From DASXHZ01 sp036488085 (GTDB taxonomy: Bacteria > Acidobacteriota > Thermoanaerobaculia > Gp7-AA8), in NCBI GenBank assembly GCA_036488085.1, contig DASXHZ010000003.1:1-44812 (forward strand): a stretch of DNA of 44,812 nucleotides. Reading direction: 5' to 3'. The notes beneath the pieces were generated by a model that worked only from the letters and a program-made list of their open reading frames with translations, was not told the DNA's origin and ran no database searches. Position 1 is the stretch's first letter. Each line of letters opens with the position of its first letter. This document shows positions 8,635 to 15,313 of the stretch, piece after piece. Both the position numbers and the translations under genes were made by a program.

Positions 8635-9321
8635 TCATGTCGTCTTCCGCGTCATGCGATAGACGCCGGCAATGATCGCGCCGAAGAGGAAGCCTCCGAC
8701 GTGCGCCCACCAGGCGATCCCGGAGACCTCTTCGGTGTGCGCGGCCGCGGCGAGCGACATGAAGCCGTTCATGAACTGCATCGCGAACCAGACCGGCAGG
8801 AAGAGCGCGGCACGAATCTCCGCCATCGCCCAGTAGACGACCAGCGGAAAGAGCGTGACGATCCGGGCACGCGGTCGCAACACCAGGAAAGCGCCGAGGA
8901 CGCCCGCGATCGAGCCCGACGCTCCGATCGACGGGACGGTCGAGTGCGGAAGCATCAGCGTGTGCGTCAGACTCCCGATCGCACCGCACGCGAGGAAGAA
9001 GAGGAAGTAGCGGACGTGACCGAAGAGGTCCTCGACCGCGCCGCCGAAGACCCAGAGATAGATCATGTTGCCGAGGAGGTGGACGAACCCTCCGTGCAGG
9101 AAGAGCGATGTGATCAGCGTCAGCGCCGCCTCCCACAGGGCGTAATGAAACCGCGACGGCTCCATGAGCCGCGCCGGCATGAAGCCGAAGATGTCGATCA
9201 GCCGCCCCGCCGCGTTCGCGTTCACCAACTGCGCGATGAAGACGACGACGTTCGCCGCCACGAGCCCGCGGTTCACCACCGGCACCGCTCGCGCGGGAAG
9301 GGTGTGGCGGATGGGGATCAT
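8635..9321 (-). CDS. Rhomboid-family intramembrane serine protease
   Basis: This is a 228-aa polytopic membrane protein. GASGSIAGVLGAF near residue 132 holds the catalytic Ser, and WWAHVGGFLFGAI near residue 205 holds the catalytic His. HLLGNMIYLWVFGGAVED is the conserved rhomboid segment in the second helix, with its Asn on the loop. I take the ATG at 9321 (MIPIRHTLP); frames extending further upstream translate only the simple repeat at 9328-9434. Rhomboids cut transmembrane helices of substrate proteins. It lies 29 bp upstream of rfbA and downstream of the DegT gene on the same strand, but nothing links its substrate to glycan synthesis. Confidence 0.92.
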   Translation of the reverse strand: MIPIRHTLPARAVPVVNRGLVAANVVVFIAQLVNANAAGRLIDIFGFMPARLMEPSRFHYALWEAALTLITSLFLHGGFVHLLGNMIYLWVFGGAVEDLFGHVRYFLFFLACGAIGSLTHTLMLPHSTVPSIGASGSIAGVLGAFLVLRPRARIVTLFPLVVYWAMAEIRAALFLPVWFAMQFMNGFMSLAAAAHTEEVSGIAWWAHVGGFLFGAIIAGVYRMTRKTT

Positions 9322-9327
9322 GGATCT

Positions 9328-9434
9328 GAGCGCAGAGGGGAGAGCGCAGAGCGCAGACAAAGCGGTTTCTGCGCCCTGCGCTCTGCCGTCTGCGCTCTGC
9401 GCTCTGCGCTCTGCGCTCTGCTGTCTGCGCTCTC
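9328..9434. repeat. Inverted and tandem GCGCTCTGC-type simple repeat
   Basis: The gap between the rhomboid start and the DegT stop is filled by heptamer-like copies of TCTGCGC on one side (9370-9433) and their complement GCGCAGA on the other (9328-9357), around a short spacer. The two halves can fold into a long imperfect hairpin. The repeat runs to within 2 bp of the DegT stop codon. It could act as an mRNA 3' hairpin or partial terminator between the two genes; there is no T-tract. Confidence 0.8.
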
Positions 9435-9435
9435 G

Positions 9436-10560
9436 TCACGCCAGCCCTTTCCCGATCTCCCGCACGACTTCGGCGAGCTGCGCCTCCGTCAGCTCCGGAT
9501 AAATCGGAATCGCCAGCGTCTGATCGGCGGCCAGGTCGGAGCTCGGGAAGTGGTCGTGCGACGTCGGCACGCTCTTGAAGCATTCCTGCTGCGGCAGCGT
9601 GAGCGGGTAATAAACCTCGCAGCCGATGCCGGCGCTCTTGAGGTGATTCATCACCGCGTCGCGCGTGGCGCGGCCGTCCGTGAAGCGGATGATGTACTGG
9701 TTGTAGATGTGCCGTTGGCGCGGAAGCTCCTGCGGCAGCGCCAAACGTCCGATCAGCTTCGCCTCCGTGAACAGCGAGTGGTAGATCTTCGCGTTCCGGC
9801 GGCGTCCTTCCGTCCACGACTCGAGGTACGGCAGCTTCACGCTGAGGATCGCCGCCTGGAGCGCGTCGATCCGGAAGTTCCCGCCGACGTAGTGGTGAAA
9901 GTACTTCGGCCGCATGCCGTGAACGCGGAAGTCGATCAGCTTCTCGTACAGCTTTTCGTCTTCCGTCGTCACCGCGCCGGCATCGCCGAACGCGCCGAGG
10001 TTCTTCGATGGGAAAAACGAGAACGCGCCCAAGAGGCCGAGCGTCCCCGCACGCGTGCCGTCGTACTCGGCGCCGACCGCCTGCGCCGCATCCTCGAGGA
10101 CCGGGATGCCGTGCTTCTTCGCGACGGCGTCGATCTCCTCCATCGCGGCGCACTGGCCGTAGAGGTGCACCGGCATGATCGCCTTTGTCCGCGGCGTGAT
10201 GCGCGCCTCGATCAGCGCCGGGTCGATGTTGTAGTCGTCGAGCGTGACGTCGACGAACACCGGCACCGCGCCGAGGCGATGGACGACGCCCGCGGTCGCG
10301 AAGAACGAATACGCCGGGACGATGACTTCGTCGCCCTGCTGGATGTCGAGCACCATCAGCGCGATCAGCAGCGCGTCGGTGCCCGACGAGACGCCGACCG
10401 AGAACCGCGACCGGCAGTACGTCGCGAACGCGCGCTCGAATTCGTCGGCGCGCTTGCCGAGGATGAACATCTGCGACGAATAGACCTCCTCGGTCACCCG
10501 GAGGACTTCGTCCTTGATCTGTGCGTATTGGAGTTTCAGGTCGAGTAGAGGAACAGTCAT
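9436..10560 (-). CDS. DegT/DnrJ/EryC1/StrS-family PLP sugar aminotransferase
   Basis: The 374-aa protein has the full family order: VPLLDLKLQY start, GVSSGTDALLIAL (phosphate-binding), VIVPAYSFFATAGV, MPVHLYGQCA, LEDAAQAVGAEYDG with the PLP-nitrogen Asp, SFFPSKNLGAFGDAGAV with the Schiff-base Lys near residue 186, and YNQYIIR near the end. These enzymes transfer an amino group to nucleotide-linked 3-keto or 4-keto sugars. The substrate cannot be read from sequence; a dTDP- or GDP-keto sugar made via RfbA or Gmd is a reasonable guess. Its ATG overlaps the tyrS stop in an ATGA junction, so translation is coupled to tyrS. Confidence 0.9.
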   Translation of the reverse strand: MTVPLLDLKLQYAQIKDEVLRVTEEVYSSQMFILGKRADEFERAFATYCRSRFSVGVSSGTDALLIALMVLDIQQGDEVIVPAYSFFATAGVVHRLGAVPVFVDVTLDDYNIDPALIEARITPRTKAIMPVHLYGQCAAMEEIDAVAKKHGIPVLEDAAQAVGAEYDGTRAGTLGLLGAFSFFPSKNLGAFGDAGAVTTEDEKLYEKLIDFRVHGMRPKYFHHYVGGNFRIDALQAAILSVKLPYLESWTEGRRRNAKIYHSLFTEAKLIGRLALPQELPRQRHIYNQYIIRFTDGRATRDAVMNHLKSAGIGCEVYYPLTLPQQECFKSVPTSHDHFPSSDLAADQTLAIPIYPELTEAQLAEVVREIGKGLA

Positions 10561-11729
10561 TCGAACGTCACCTGCGCAAAATGTCGGGATCCCACGCGGA
10601 CCAGATACGACTTGCCCGCCGTCGCGTCGAGAGCGTAGCGCGTGTCCGTGATCTTCTCACCGTCGACAGAGACAGCGCCCTGTGCGATCTTCCGCTGCCC
10701 TTCCTTGTTGCTCTGTGCGAGCCCCGCTTCCGCAACCACCTTCGCGAGCGAAACGGGATCGCCCGAGGGGAAACGCTTATCCGGGATGTCGTCCGGCCGG
10801 CCGCTGTTGAATTGCCGCTCCGCCTCGTCAGCCGCCTCCGCGGAGTGGAAGTCCTTCACGATCAGCTTCGCGAGCTGCTGCTTCGCCACCTTCGGATGCT
10901 CGCGCCCTTTGATCTCCTCGATCTCTACGGGCGTGAGGTCGGTGCAGAGCACGTAGTACTTCCACATCAGCTCATCGGAGATCGACATCACCTTGCCGAA
11001 GATCGACAGCGGCGGCTCGTCGATGCCGATGTAGTTGCCGAGCGACTTCGACATCTTCTCGACGCCGTCGAGCCCTTCGAGCAGCGGCGCCGTGATCACG
11101 ACCTGCGGCTCGAGCCCGTACTCGCGCATCAGGACCCGGCCGACCAGGAGGTTGAATCGCTGGTCCGTCCCGCCCATCTCGACGTCCGCCTGCAGCGCGA
11201 CGGAGTCGTACGCCTGCGCGAGCGGGTAGAGCAGCTCGTGGATGGCGATTGGCTGCTGGCTTTGGAAGCGCTTCTTGAAGTCGTCCCGCTCCAGCATCCG
11301 CGCCAGGGTGTATTTCGCCGCCAGCTTGATCATCCCCTCGGAACCGAGCGCGCCGAGCCACTCCGAGTTGAACCGGATCTCCGTCTTCACCGGATCGAGG
11401 ATCTTGAACACCTGCTTCTGATACGTGAGCGCGTTCTCCGCGATCTGCTCCCGCGTCAGCGGAGGCCGGGTCGCCTTCTTCCCCGTCGGATCGCCGATCA
11501 TTCCCGTGAAGTCGCCGATCAGAAAGATCACCCGGTGGCCGAGCTGCTGAAAGTGCTTCATCTTCCGCATCACGACCGTGTGTCCGAGATGGATGTCGGG
11601 CGCGGTGGGATCGAACCCGACCTTCACCGTCAGCGGCTTCCCCCGTTGCAACTTCGCCTTCAAGTCGCTGCGCTCGATGAAGTCGACGGTGCCCTTTCCG
11701 AGGTATTCGAGTTGCTCGTCGAGAGTCAT
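10557..11729 (-). CDS. tyrS: Tyrosyl-tRNA synthetase
   Basis: TyrS charges tRNA-Tyr. The 390-aa protein has the class I signatures HLGH near residue 48 (DPTAPDIHLGHTVVMRK) and KMSKS near 226 (VEKMSKSLGNYIGI), with GDFTGMIGDPTG between them. The C-terminal 60 residues (QRKIAQGAVSVDGEKI, then SYLVRVGSRHFAQV) form an S4-type RNA-binding domain. The sequence belongs to the TyrZ-like branch rather than the classical E. coli TyrS branch, judged by the HLGH and KMSKSLGN context. A housekeeping synthetase at the head of a transcript with a sugar aminotransferase is unusual. Confidence 0.96.
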   Translation of the reverse strand: MTLDEQLEYLGKGTVDFIERSDLKAKLQRGKPLTVKVGFDPTAPDIHLGHTVVMRKMKHFQQLGHRVIFLIGDFTGMIGDPTGKKATRPPLTREQIAENALTYQKQVFKILDPVKTEIRFNSEWLGALGSEGMIKLAAKYTLARMLERDDFKKRFQSQQPIAIHELLYPLAQAYDSVALQADVEMGGTDQRFNLLVGRVLMREYGLEPQVVITAPLLEGLDGVEKMSKSLGNYIGIDEPPLSIFGKVMSISDELMWKYYVLCTDLTPVEIEEIKGREHPKVAKQQLAKLIVKDFHSAEAADEAERQFNSGRPDDIPDKRFPSGDPVSLAKVVAEAGLAQSNKEGQRKIAQGAVSVDGEKITDTRYALDATAGKSYLVRVGSRHFAQVTFE

Positions 11730-11884
11730 GAACGGCGCATTCTACTTGGGGGGGAGGCCGGCGCGCGGCCGTAAGTCAGGCCGACATGACCTTCGCGAGG
11801 CCGATGACCGAAACGACGGAAGTGATCGTCAGCCAGTCGAGAGCTGAGCCGCTTGCCAGCTACGAGGTATGACACCATGAGCGC

Positions 11885-12124
11885 GTGAGTCCAACAGTTT
11901 TTCGTGACGGCCCATACCGTTTCTTCTTCTTTTCGCGCGAGGAAGATCGAATGCACGTTCACGTCGGGTCTTCGGAGGGCGAGGCGAAGTTCTGGCTTGA
12001 GCCACGGCTCGAATTGGCTGAGAATCATGGCGTGCCGGCTCACGAGCTAACAGGAGTGACCAAGATCATCGAAAGAAGGGCAAATGAAATCGCCGCAGCA
12101 TGGCGTCAGCACTTCGGACGTTGA
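11885..12124 (+). CDS. DUF4160 family protein
   Basis: This 79-aa protein starts at a GTG (MSPTVFRDGPYRFFFFSREE), which matches the DUF4160 signature FRxGPYRFFFFSREExRMHVHV almost exactly. The ATG at 11877 is not usable because it meets a stop after three codons. DUF4160 genes usually pair with a DUF2442 gene, as here, and the pair has been suggested to be toxin-antitoxin-like; a biochemical role is not established to my knowledge. The next gene starts inside it (41-bp overlap), so the two are translationally linked. Confidence 0.88.
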   Translation: MSPTVFRDGPYRFFFFSREEDRMHVHVGSSEGEAKFWLEPRLELAENHGVPAHELTGVTKIIERRANEIAAAWRQHFGR

Positions 12125-12350
12125 GATCACAAACATCTCGCGTCACGGCTTTTGGATATGGCTCGGAAACCGAGAGCTCTTCGTCTCCTTCGAAGAGTTC
12201 CCCTGGTTTCGTGATGCTTCGGTCGCGAAACTAACCGCCGTTGAATGGCCAACCGCAGATCACCTTTATTGGCCTGATCTCGATATAGATATTTCAATCC
12301 GTTCAATCGAACGTCCAGGCGAGTTCCCGCTTAAATCTCAAGCCGTCTGA
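12084..12350 (+). CDS. DUF2442 family protein
   Basis: The 88-aa protein carries the DUF2442 pattern: a short N-terminal strand (HGFWIWLGNRELFVSFEEFPWF), AVEWPTADHLYWPDLDIDISI, and a short tail. Members are small proteins paired with DUF4160 proteins; DNA binding as an antitoxin-like partner is a proposal, not a fact I can show. The ATG at 12084 overlaps the DUF4160 gene by 41 bp in another frame. The pair has lower GC and different codon use from the neighbours, which suggests lateral acquisition. Confidence 0.87.
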   Translation: MKSPQHGVSTSDVEITNISRHGFWIWLGNRELFVSFEEFPWFRDASVAKLTAVEWPTADHLYWPDLDIDISIRSIERPGEFPLKSQAV

Positions 12351-12484
12351 CTCCTCTGCGCACCCGACCGCATGCCGTTCGCGGGCACTCTGAGGCGCGG
12401 GAGAAGGGTTCTTGGCTGGACCGTTGGACGGGCCCGACCACTTCAAGACGCGCTCATTCTGGCCCCGTTAATGGGAGGTATCGC

Positions 12485-12933
12485 ATGTCACTCGAAGTTC
12501 CGACAGTAGAGCAATATGTGAAGGGTTTCGCGCGATCGAAGCGCAGATCACCCCCAACCAGCGAAAGATGCTCTTGTTTCATCACCGCGCTCCTGGACAA
12601 GTTGTGTCCATTCCAAACTGGCTGAGAAGGCCGGTTTCGGGGGTTAGGCCGGCGCGAACCTGCAGTACGGTCTCCTTGCTGGTCAATTACTACAACAGCT
12701 CGGCGGAGTTGGCCGAGAACGTGAAAATCGGCATTCTCGTCGACTTCGTCGATCCTAAATTCGCCGCGAATCAAGAATTTTTGTGGGTGATGCGTCCCAA
12801 CGTCGCGCAGGCTCTCGAGCATATTGGTTGGGCACCGCAGGTGTCCCACCTGCTCTACCCGAGAGACGAATCCGAAGGAACTTCCGATTCGTCTCTCGCT
12901 GAGGACGGTCGTCCAACTCGACCCAGCAGCTGA
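12485..12933 (+). pseudogene. Frame-broken small conserved gene, unrecognised
   Basis: Coding-like stretches run through all three forward frames in one order: MSLEVPTVEQYVKGF from 12485, then AIEAQITPNQRKMLLFHHRAPG, then LAEKAGFGG, a stop, ANLQYGLLAGQLLQQLGG, then VKIGILVDFVDP and EFLWVMRPNVAQALEHIGW to the TGA at 12933. Reading them together gives a plausible protein of about 150 aa, so at least three frameshifts and one stop have accumulated. I remember similar proteins (a YGGANLQYG-type core with a WVMRP tail) but cannot name the family. It lies just after the DUF4160/DUF2442 pair. Confidence 0.6.
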
Positions 12934-13094
12934 CAGGGCTCGGCGCTGGTCGCGCGCCGATCGTCACGCCGTGATACTCACCGAGAGCGATTTGAGAGAG
13001 CAAAAACCGCGGCATAACTTTTCGCGGCAGCCGGTGCGTGGCTGAGCGTCATGCACCTGGGAGAAAGGCCGGTCCCGATAAGCGGAAGGTGGGC

Positions 13095-13282
13095 CGCCTT
13101 TGGAGAAAACTCAACCCCCTTTGGGAGCAGCCCAACCTCCTTTGGCGGTAGCTCAACCTCCTTGGAGGTAGCTCAACCTGCTTTGGAGGTAGCCCAGTCT
13201 CCTTTGGAGGTAGCCCGACCTCCTTTGGAGGTAGCCCGGCCCCACTTGGCGACCGGCCGGCCCGCTTTGGCGGAAGCCGTTC
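13095..13282. repeat. 21-bp minisatellite, nine units
   Basis: Nine tandem units of 21 bp (one of 20) lie between the broken gene and asnB. The consensus is CTCCTTTGGAGGTAGCCC plus three variable bases; units start at 13095, 13116, 13137, 13158, 13178, 13199, 13220, 13241 and 13262. Each unit contains the near-palindrome CCTCCTTTGGAGG. The 21-bp period keeps all frames open, giving PPK- or LEVA-type heptapeptides, but there is no ribosome site or conserved domain, so I read it as non-coding. The rest of the 12934-13294 gap shows nothing else. Confidence 0.85.
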
Positions 13283-13294
13283 CGCCAATGGAGG

Positions 13295-15091
13295 TTACGC
13301 TCGACTTTCAAAAAACGCCTCAAACATCAGCACGCGCCAGAGTGTGCCTTCGCGGTTAGCGCCGCGGAGGTGGTCGCGCCAGACGTGCTGGACCCGTTTA
13401 GGGTCGAATACACCACTCCGAACCTGCAAAAGCTCCTCGGCCCATCCGCGCAGCGGACCGCGGAGCCAGGCGGCGAGCGGGAGGCCGAAGCCGCGCTTTT
13501 CGCGATCGATCATCGACTGCGGGACGTAGCGGGAGAGGAGAGATCGCAGGAGCCACTTGCCGCGGCCGTCGCGGATCTTCATCGAGAGCGGCAGCGACCA
13601 CGCGAGCTCGACGAGACGGTGGTCGAGGAGCGGCTCGCGGGTCTCCAGGCTCACGGCCATGCTCGAGCGATCAACCTTCACGAGGATGTCGTCGCGCATG
13701 TAGGTGGTGAAGTCGCGAAGCATGATCTCGGCGACTGCGTCGCTGAGTTGCCGGTTGCCGGTTGCCGGTTGCCGGATCGGTCCGAACGTCGTGTCGCGCA
13801 TGTTGCGTTCGTAGACGCCGAGGAGGCCCTCGGTGAGTGCGGTCGCGTACGACCTTGCTCGTTGTCCCGGCAGTACGCCCAGAGCGGGCGCGAGGAACCG
13901 CGGCAATCGCGCGGCCCTCCTCGCGAGTTGCTGGCCGAGGAAGTAGCGGTGATAGCCGCCGAAGAGCTCATCACCACCGTCGCCGGAGAGGGCGACGGTC
14001 ACGGACGGTCGCGCCATCCGCGACACGAGGTACGTCGGGATGGCGGACGAGTCGCCGAATGGCTCGTCGAACATCGAAGGCATCAGCGCGACGGCGTCGA
14101 GCGCTTCCTGCGCCGTCACGTACGCCTCGGTGTGCTCGGTGCCGAGGTGCGCGGCGGTGGCGCGCGCGAGCGGCGCTTCGTCGGCGCCGGAGTCTTCGAA
14201 ACCGATCGTGAAGGTGCGTACCGGCTGCGATGCCTGCTGCTGCATCAGCGCGGTGACGAGCGTCGAGTCGATCCCGCTGGAGAGAAAGACGCCGAGCGGG
14301 ACGTCCGCGATCATCCGCAGCCGCACGGAATCGCGCAGCAGCTCGTGCGCGGCGTCGAGCGCGTCATTCTCGCTCCCCTGAAACGTACCGAAAACGCGCT
14401 CCGCGATCTCGCGCGCGTTCCAGTAGGTCTCTAACTCCGTCCGCGATGACGTCACACGCAGGATCGTTCCCGGCGGGAGCTTCCGCGCGCTCGCATAGAT
14501 CGTCATCGGCCCGGGGACCCACCCGAGCTGGACGTACTCCGCGACCGCGTCCTCGTCGAGGCGCCGGTCGAAATCGGGGAGCGCCGCGATCGCCTTCAGC
14601 TCCGAGGCGAACGCGAAGAAATCTTCACCCTCGGCGTAGTACAGGGGCTTGACGCCGGCGCGGTCGCGGACGAGAAACAGCGCGCGCTCCTGCCGGTCCC
14701 AAAGTGCGAACGCGAACATGCCGATGAAGCGCTCGACCGCTCTTCTGACACCCCAGCGTTCGAAGCAAGCCAGCATCACCTCGGTGTCGGAGTGTCCGCG
14801 CATGGGCATGTCGCCCAGCTCCGCGAGCAGCTCGCGATGGTTGTAGACCTCGCCGTTGAATTCGATGACGTACCGGCCGCTCGACGACGTCATCGGCTGT
14901 GCGCCGGCGGCCGTCAGGTCGATGATCTTCAGCCGCCGGAAGCCGAACGCGAGCCCGTTCGTTTCGTCGACGAATTCGCCGTCGTCGTCAGGCCCGCGGT
15001 GACGGATGGTGGCGGACATCCGACGGATGTCGTCCCGAATCGACTCGGCCGAGGAGCCGCTGCGCCGCCAGATTCCGGAGATGCCGCACAT
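13295..15091 (-). CDS. asnB: Asparagine synthase (glutamine-hydrolysing)
   Basis: AsnB makes asparagine from aspartate, glutamine and ATP. The 598-aa protein begins MCGISGIW with the Cys2 glutaminase nucleophile; RHRGPDDDG, FNGEVYNHREL and DRAGVKPLYY complete the Ntn-type glutaminase domain (about 1-200). The synthetase domain has the PP-loop LSSGIDSTLV near 265 and SGDGGDELFGGY. The second half holds KVDRSSMAVSLETREPLLDH, the normal AsnB core. An unusual insert, IRQPATGNRQLSDA, comes from a heptanucleotide repeat (13747-13774). In a glycan neighbourhood AsnB-like enzymes sometimes amidate sugars, but a housekeeping role is equally likely. Confidence 0.93.
   Translation of the reverse strand: MCGISGIWRRSGSSAESIRDDIRRMSATIRHRGPDDDGEFVDETNGLAFGFRRLKIIDLTAAGAQPMTSSSGRYVIEFNGEVYNHRELLAELGDMPMRGHSDTEVMLACFERWGVRRAVERFIGMFAFALWDRQERALFLVRDRAGVKPLYYAEGEDFFAFASELKAIAALPDFDRRLDEDAVAEYVQLGWVPGPMTIYASARKLPPGTILRVTSSRTELETYWNAREIAERVFGTFQGSENDALDAAHELLRDSVRLRMIADVPLGVFLSSGIDSTLVTALMQQQASQPVRTFTIGFEDSGADEAPLARATAAHLGTEHTEAYVTAQEALDAVALMPSMFDEPFGDSSAIPTYLVSRMARPSVTVALSGDGGDELFGGYHRYFLGQQLARRAARLPRFLAPALGVLPGQRARSYATALTEGLLGVYERNMRDTTFGPIRQPATGNRQLSDAVAEIMLRDFTTYMRDDILVKVDRSSMAVSLETREPLLDHRLVELAWSLPLSMKIRDGRGKWLLRSLLSRYVPQSMIDREKRGFGLPLAAWLRGPLRGWAEELLQVRSGVFDPKRVQHVWRDHLRGANREGTLWRVLMFEAFFESRA
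13747..13774. repeat. GTTGCCG heptanucleotide repeat, four copies, inside asnB
   Basis: Four perfect head-to-tail copies of GTTGCCG (CGGCAAC on the coding strand) lie within the asnB frame and encode the RQPATGNRQ stretch. Because 7 is not a multiple of 3, gain or loss of one unit would shift the frame and truncate AsnB before its C-terminal part. Confidence 0.9.
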
Positions 15092-15122
15092 CGCGGGTCA
15101 GTGTAGCCGACGGAATTCGCCG

Positions 15123-15128
15123 TATGAT
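15123..15128 (+). promoter_or_regulatory. Possible -10 element of the his operon (TATGAT)
   Basis: TATGAT lies 23 bp before the leader ATG, which would put a transcription start near 15135 and a short 5' untranslated stretch before the leader. No good -35 hexamer is visible at the right distance, so this is tentative. The TTGACA at 15137-15142 would place its -10 inside the leader gene and is a poor candidate. Confidence 0.3.
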
Positions 15129-15150
15129 CGGTGCGGTTGACAAAGACGAT

Positions 15151-15204
15151 ATGAACGCTTCTCGCTTCGGCCGGCACCACCACCATCATCATTCGATGAT
15201 CTAG
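15151..15204 (+). CDS. hisL: Histidine-rich leader peptide of the his operon
   Basis: The short gene reads MNASRFGRHHHHHHSMI, 17 residues with six successive His codons (three CAC, three CAT), then TAG at 15202. It sits 107 bp upstream of hisZ on the same strand, followed by alternative hairpins and an intrinsic terminator. This is the classical layout of a ribosome-mediated his attenuator: the ribosome stalls at the His codons when charged tRNA-His is scarce and so decides which hairpin forms. The ribosome site is weak (AAAGACGAT before the ATG). The evidence is the match of amino acid, position, orientation and terminator; no similarity search was run. Confidence 0.9.
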   Translation: MNASRFGRHHHHHHSMI

Positions 15205-15208
15205 GGGT

Positions 15209-15259
15209 GCTGCAAGCCGATGCGCCCCGCCGAAGAGAGGGGGCGCAGCGAGAACGCTG
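15209..15259 (+). promoter_or_regulatory. Alternative hairpin region of the his attenuator
   Basis: Two hairpins can form: TGCGCCCC (15221-15228) with GGGGCGCA (15240-15247), and CAGCG (15246-15250) with CGCTG (15255-15259). A competing pairing joins GCTGC (15209-15213), just after the leader stop, with GCAGC (15245-15249) and would break the first hairpin. That frees the purine run GAAGAGAGGGGG (15232-15243) to pair with the 5' arm of the terminator. A ribosome that reaches the leader stop would cover 15209-15213 and so favour termination. The pairings are read from sequence; the switching logic is inference. Confidence 0.6.
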
Positions 15260-15276
15260 ACCAACGCCATCAACTG

Positions 15277-15308
15277 AACCCCTTCTCGTGACGCGGGAAG
15301 GGGTTTTT
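15277..15308 (+). terminator. Intrinsic terminator (his attenuator) abutting hisZ
   Basis: AACCCCTTC (15277-15285) pairs perfectly over 9 bp with GAAGGGGTT (15297-15305); the loop is 11 nt, and the 3' arm ends in a run of five T (15304-15308). The hisZ ATG follows at 15314. The only Shine-Dalgarno-like sequence for hisZ (AAGGGG, 15298-15303) is the 3' arm itself, so folding would also hide the ribosome site. Confidence 0.88.
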
Positions 15309-15313
15309 GATTG

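Noticed and set aside
13095..13282. CRISPR array
   Set aside because: Units are direct, contiguous and only 21 bp, with no unique spacers and no cas genes nearby.
13051..13359. Plus-strand frame through the 21-bp repeat encoding LEVA heptads
   Set aside because: All frames stay open because the period is a multiple of 3, and there is no ribosome site.
15137..15142. TTGACA as a consensus -35 box
   Set aside because: A -10 at standard spacing would fall inside the leader gene (near 15160) and leave the leader ATG upstream of the start site.
15175..15192. Six His codons as a cloning His-tag or vector contamination
   Set aside because: The tract mixes CAC and CAT, sits in a short gene in the right orientation 107 bp before hisZ, and is followed by hairpins and a terminator. 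That fits a natural his leader.
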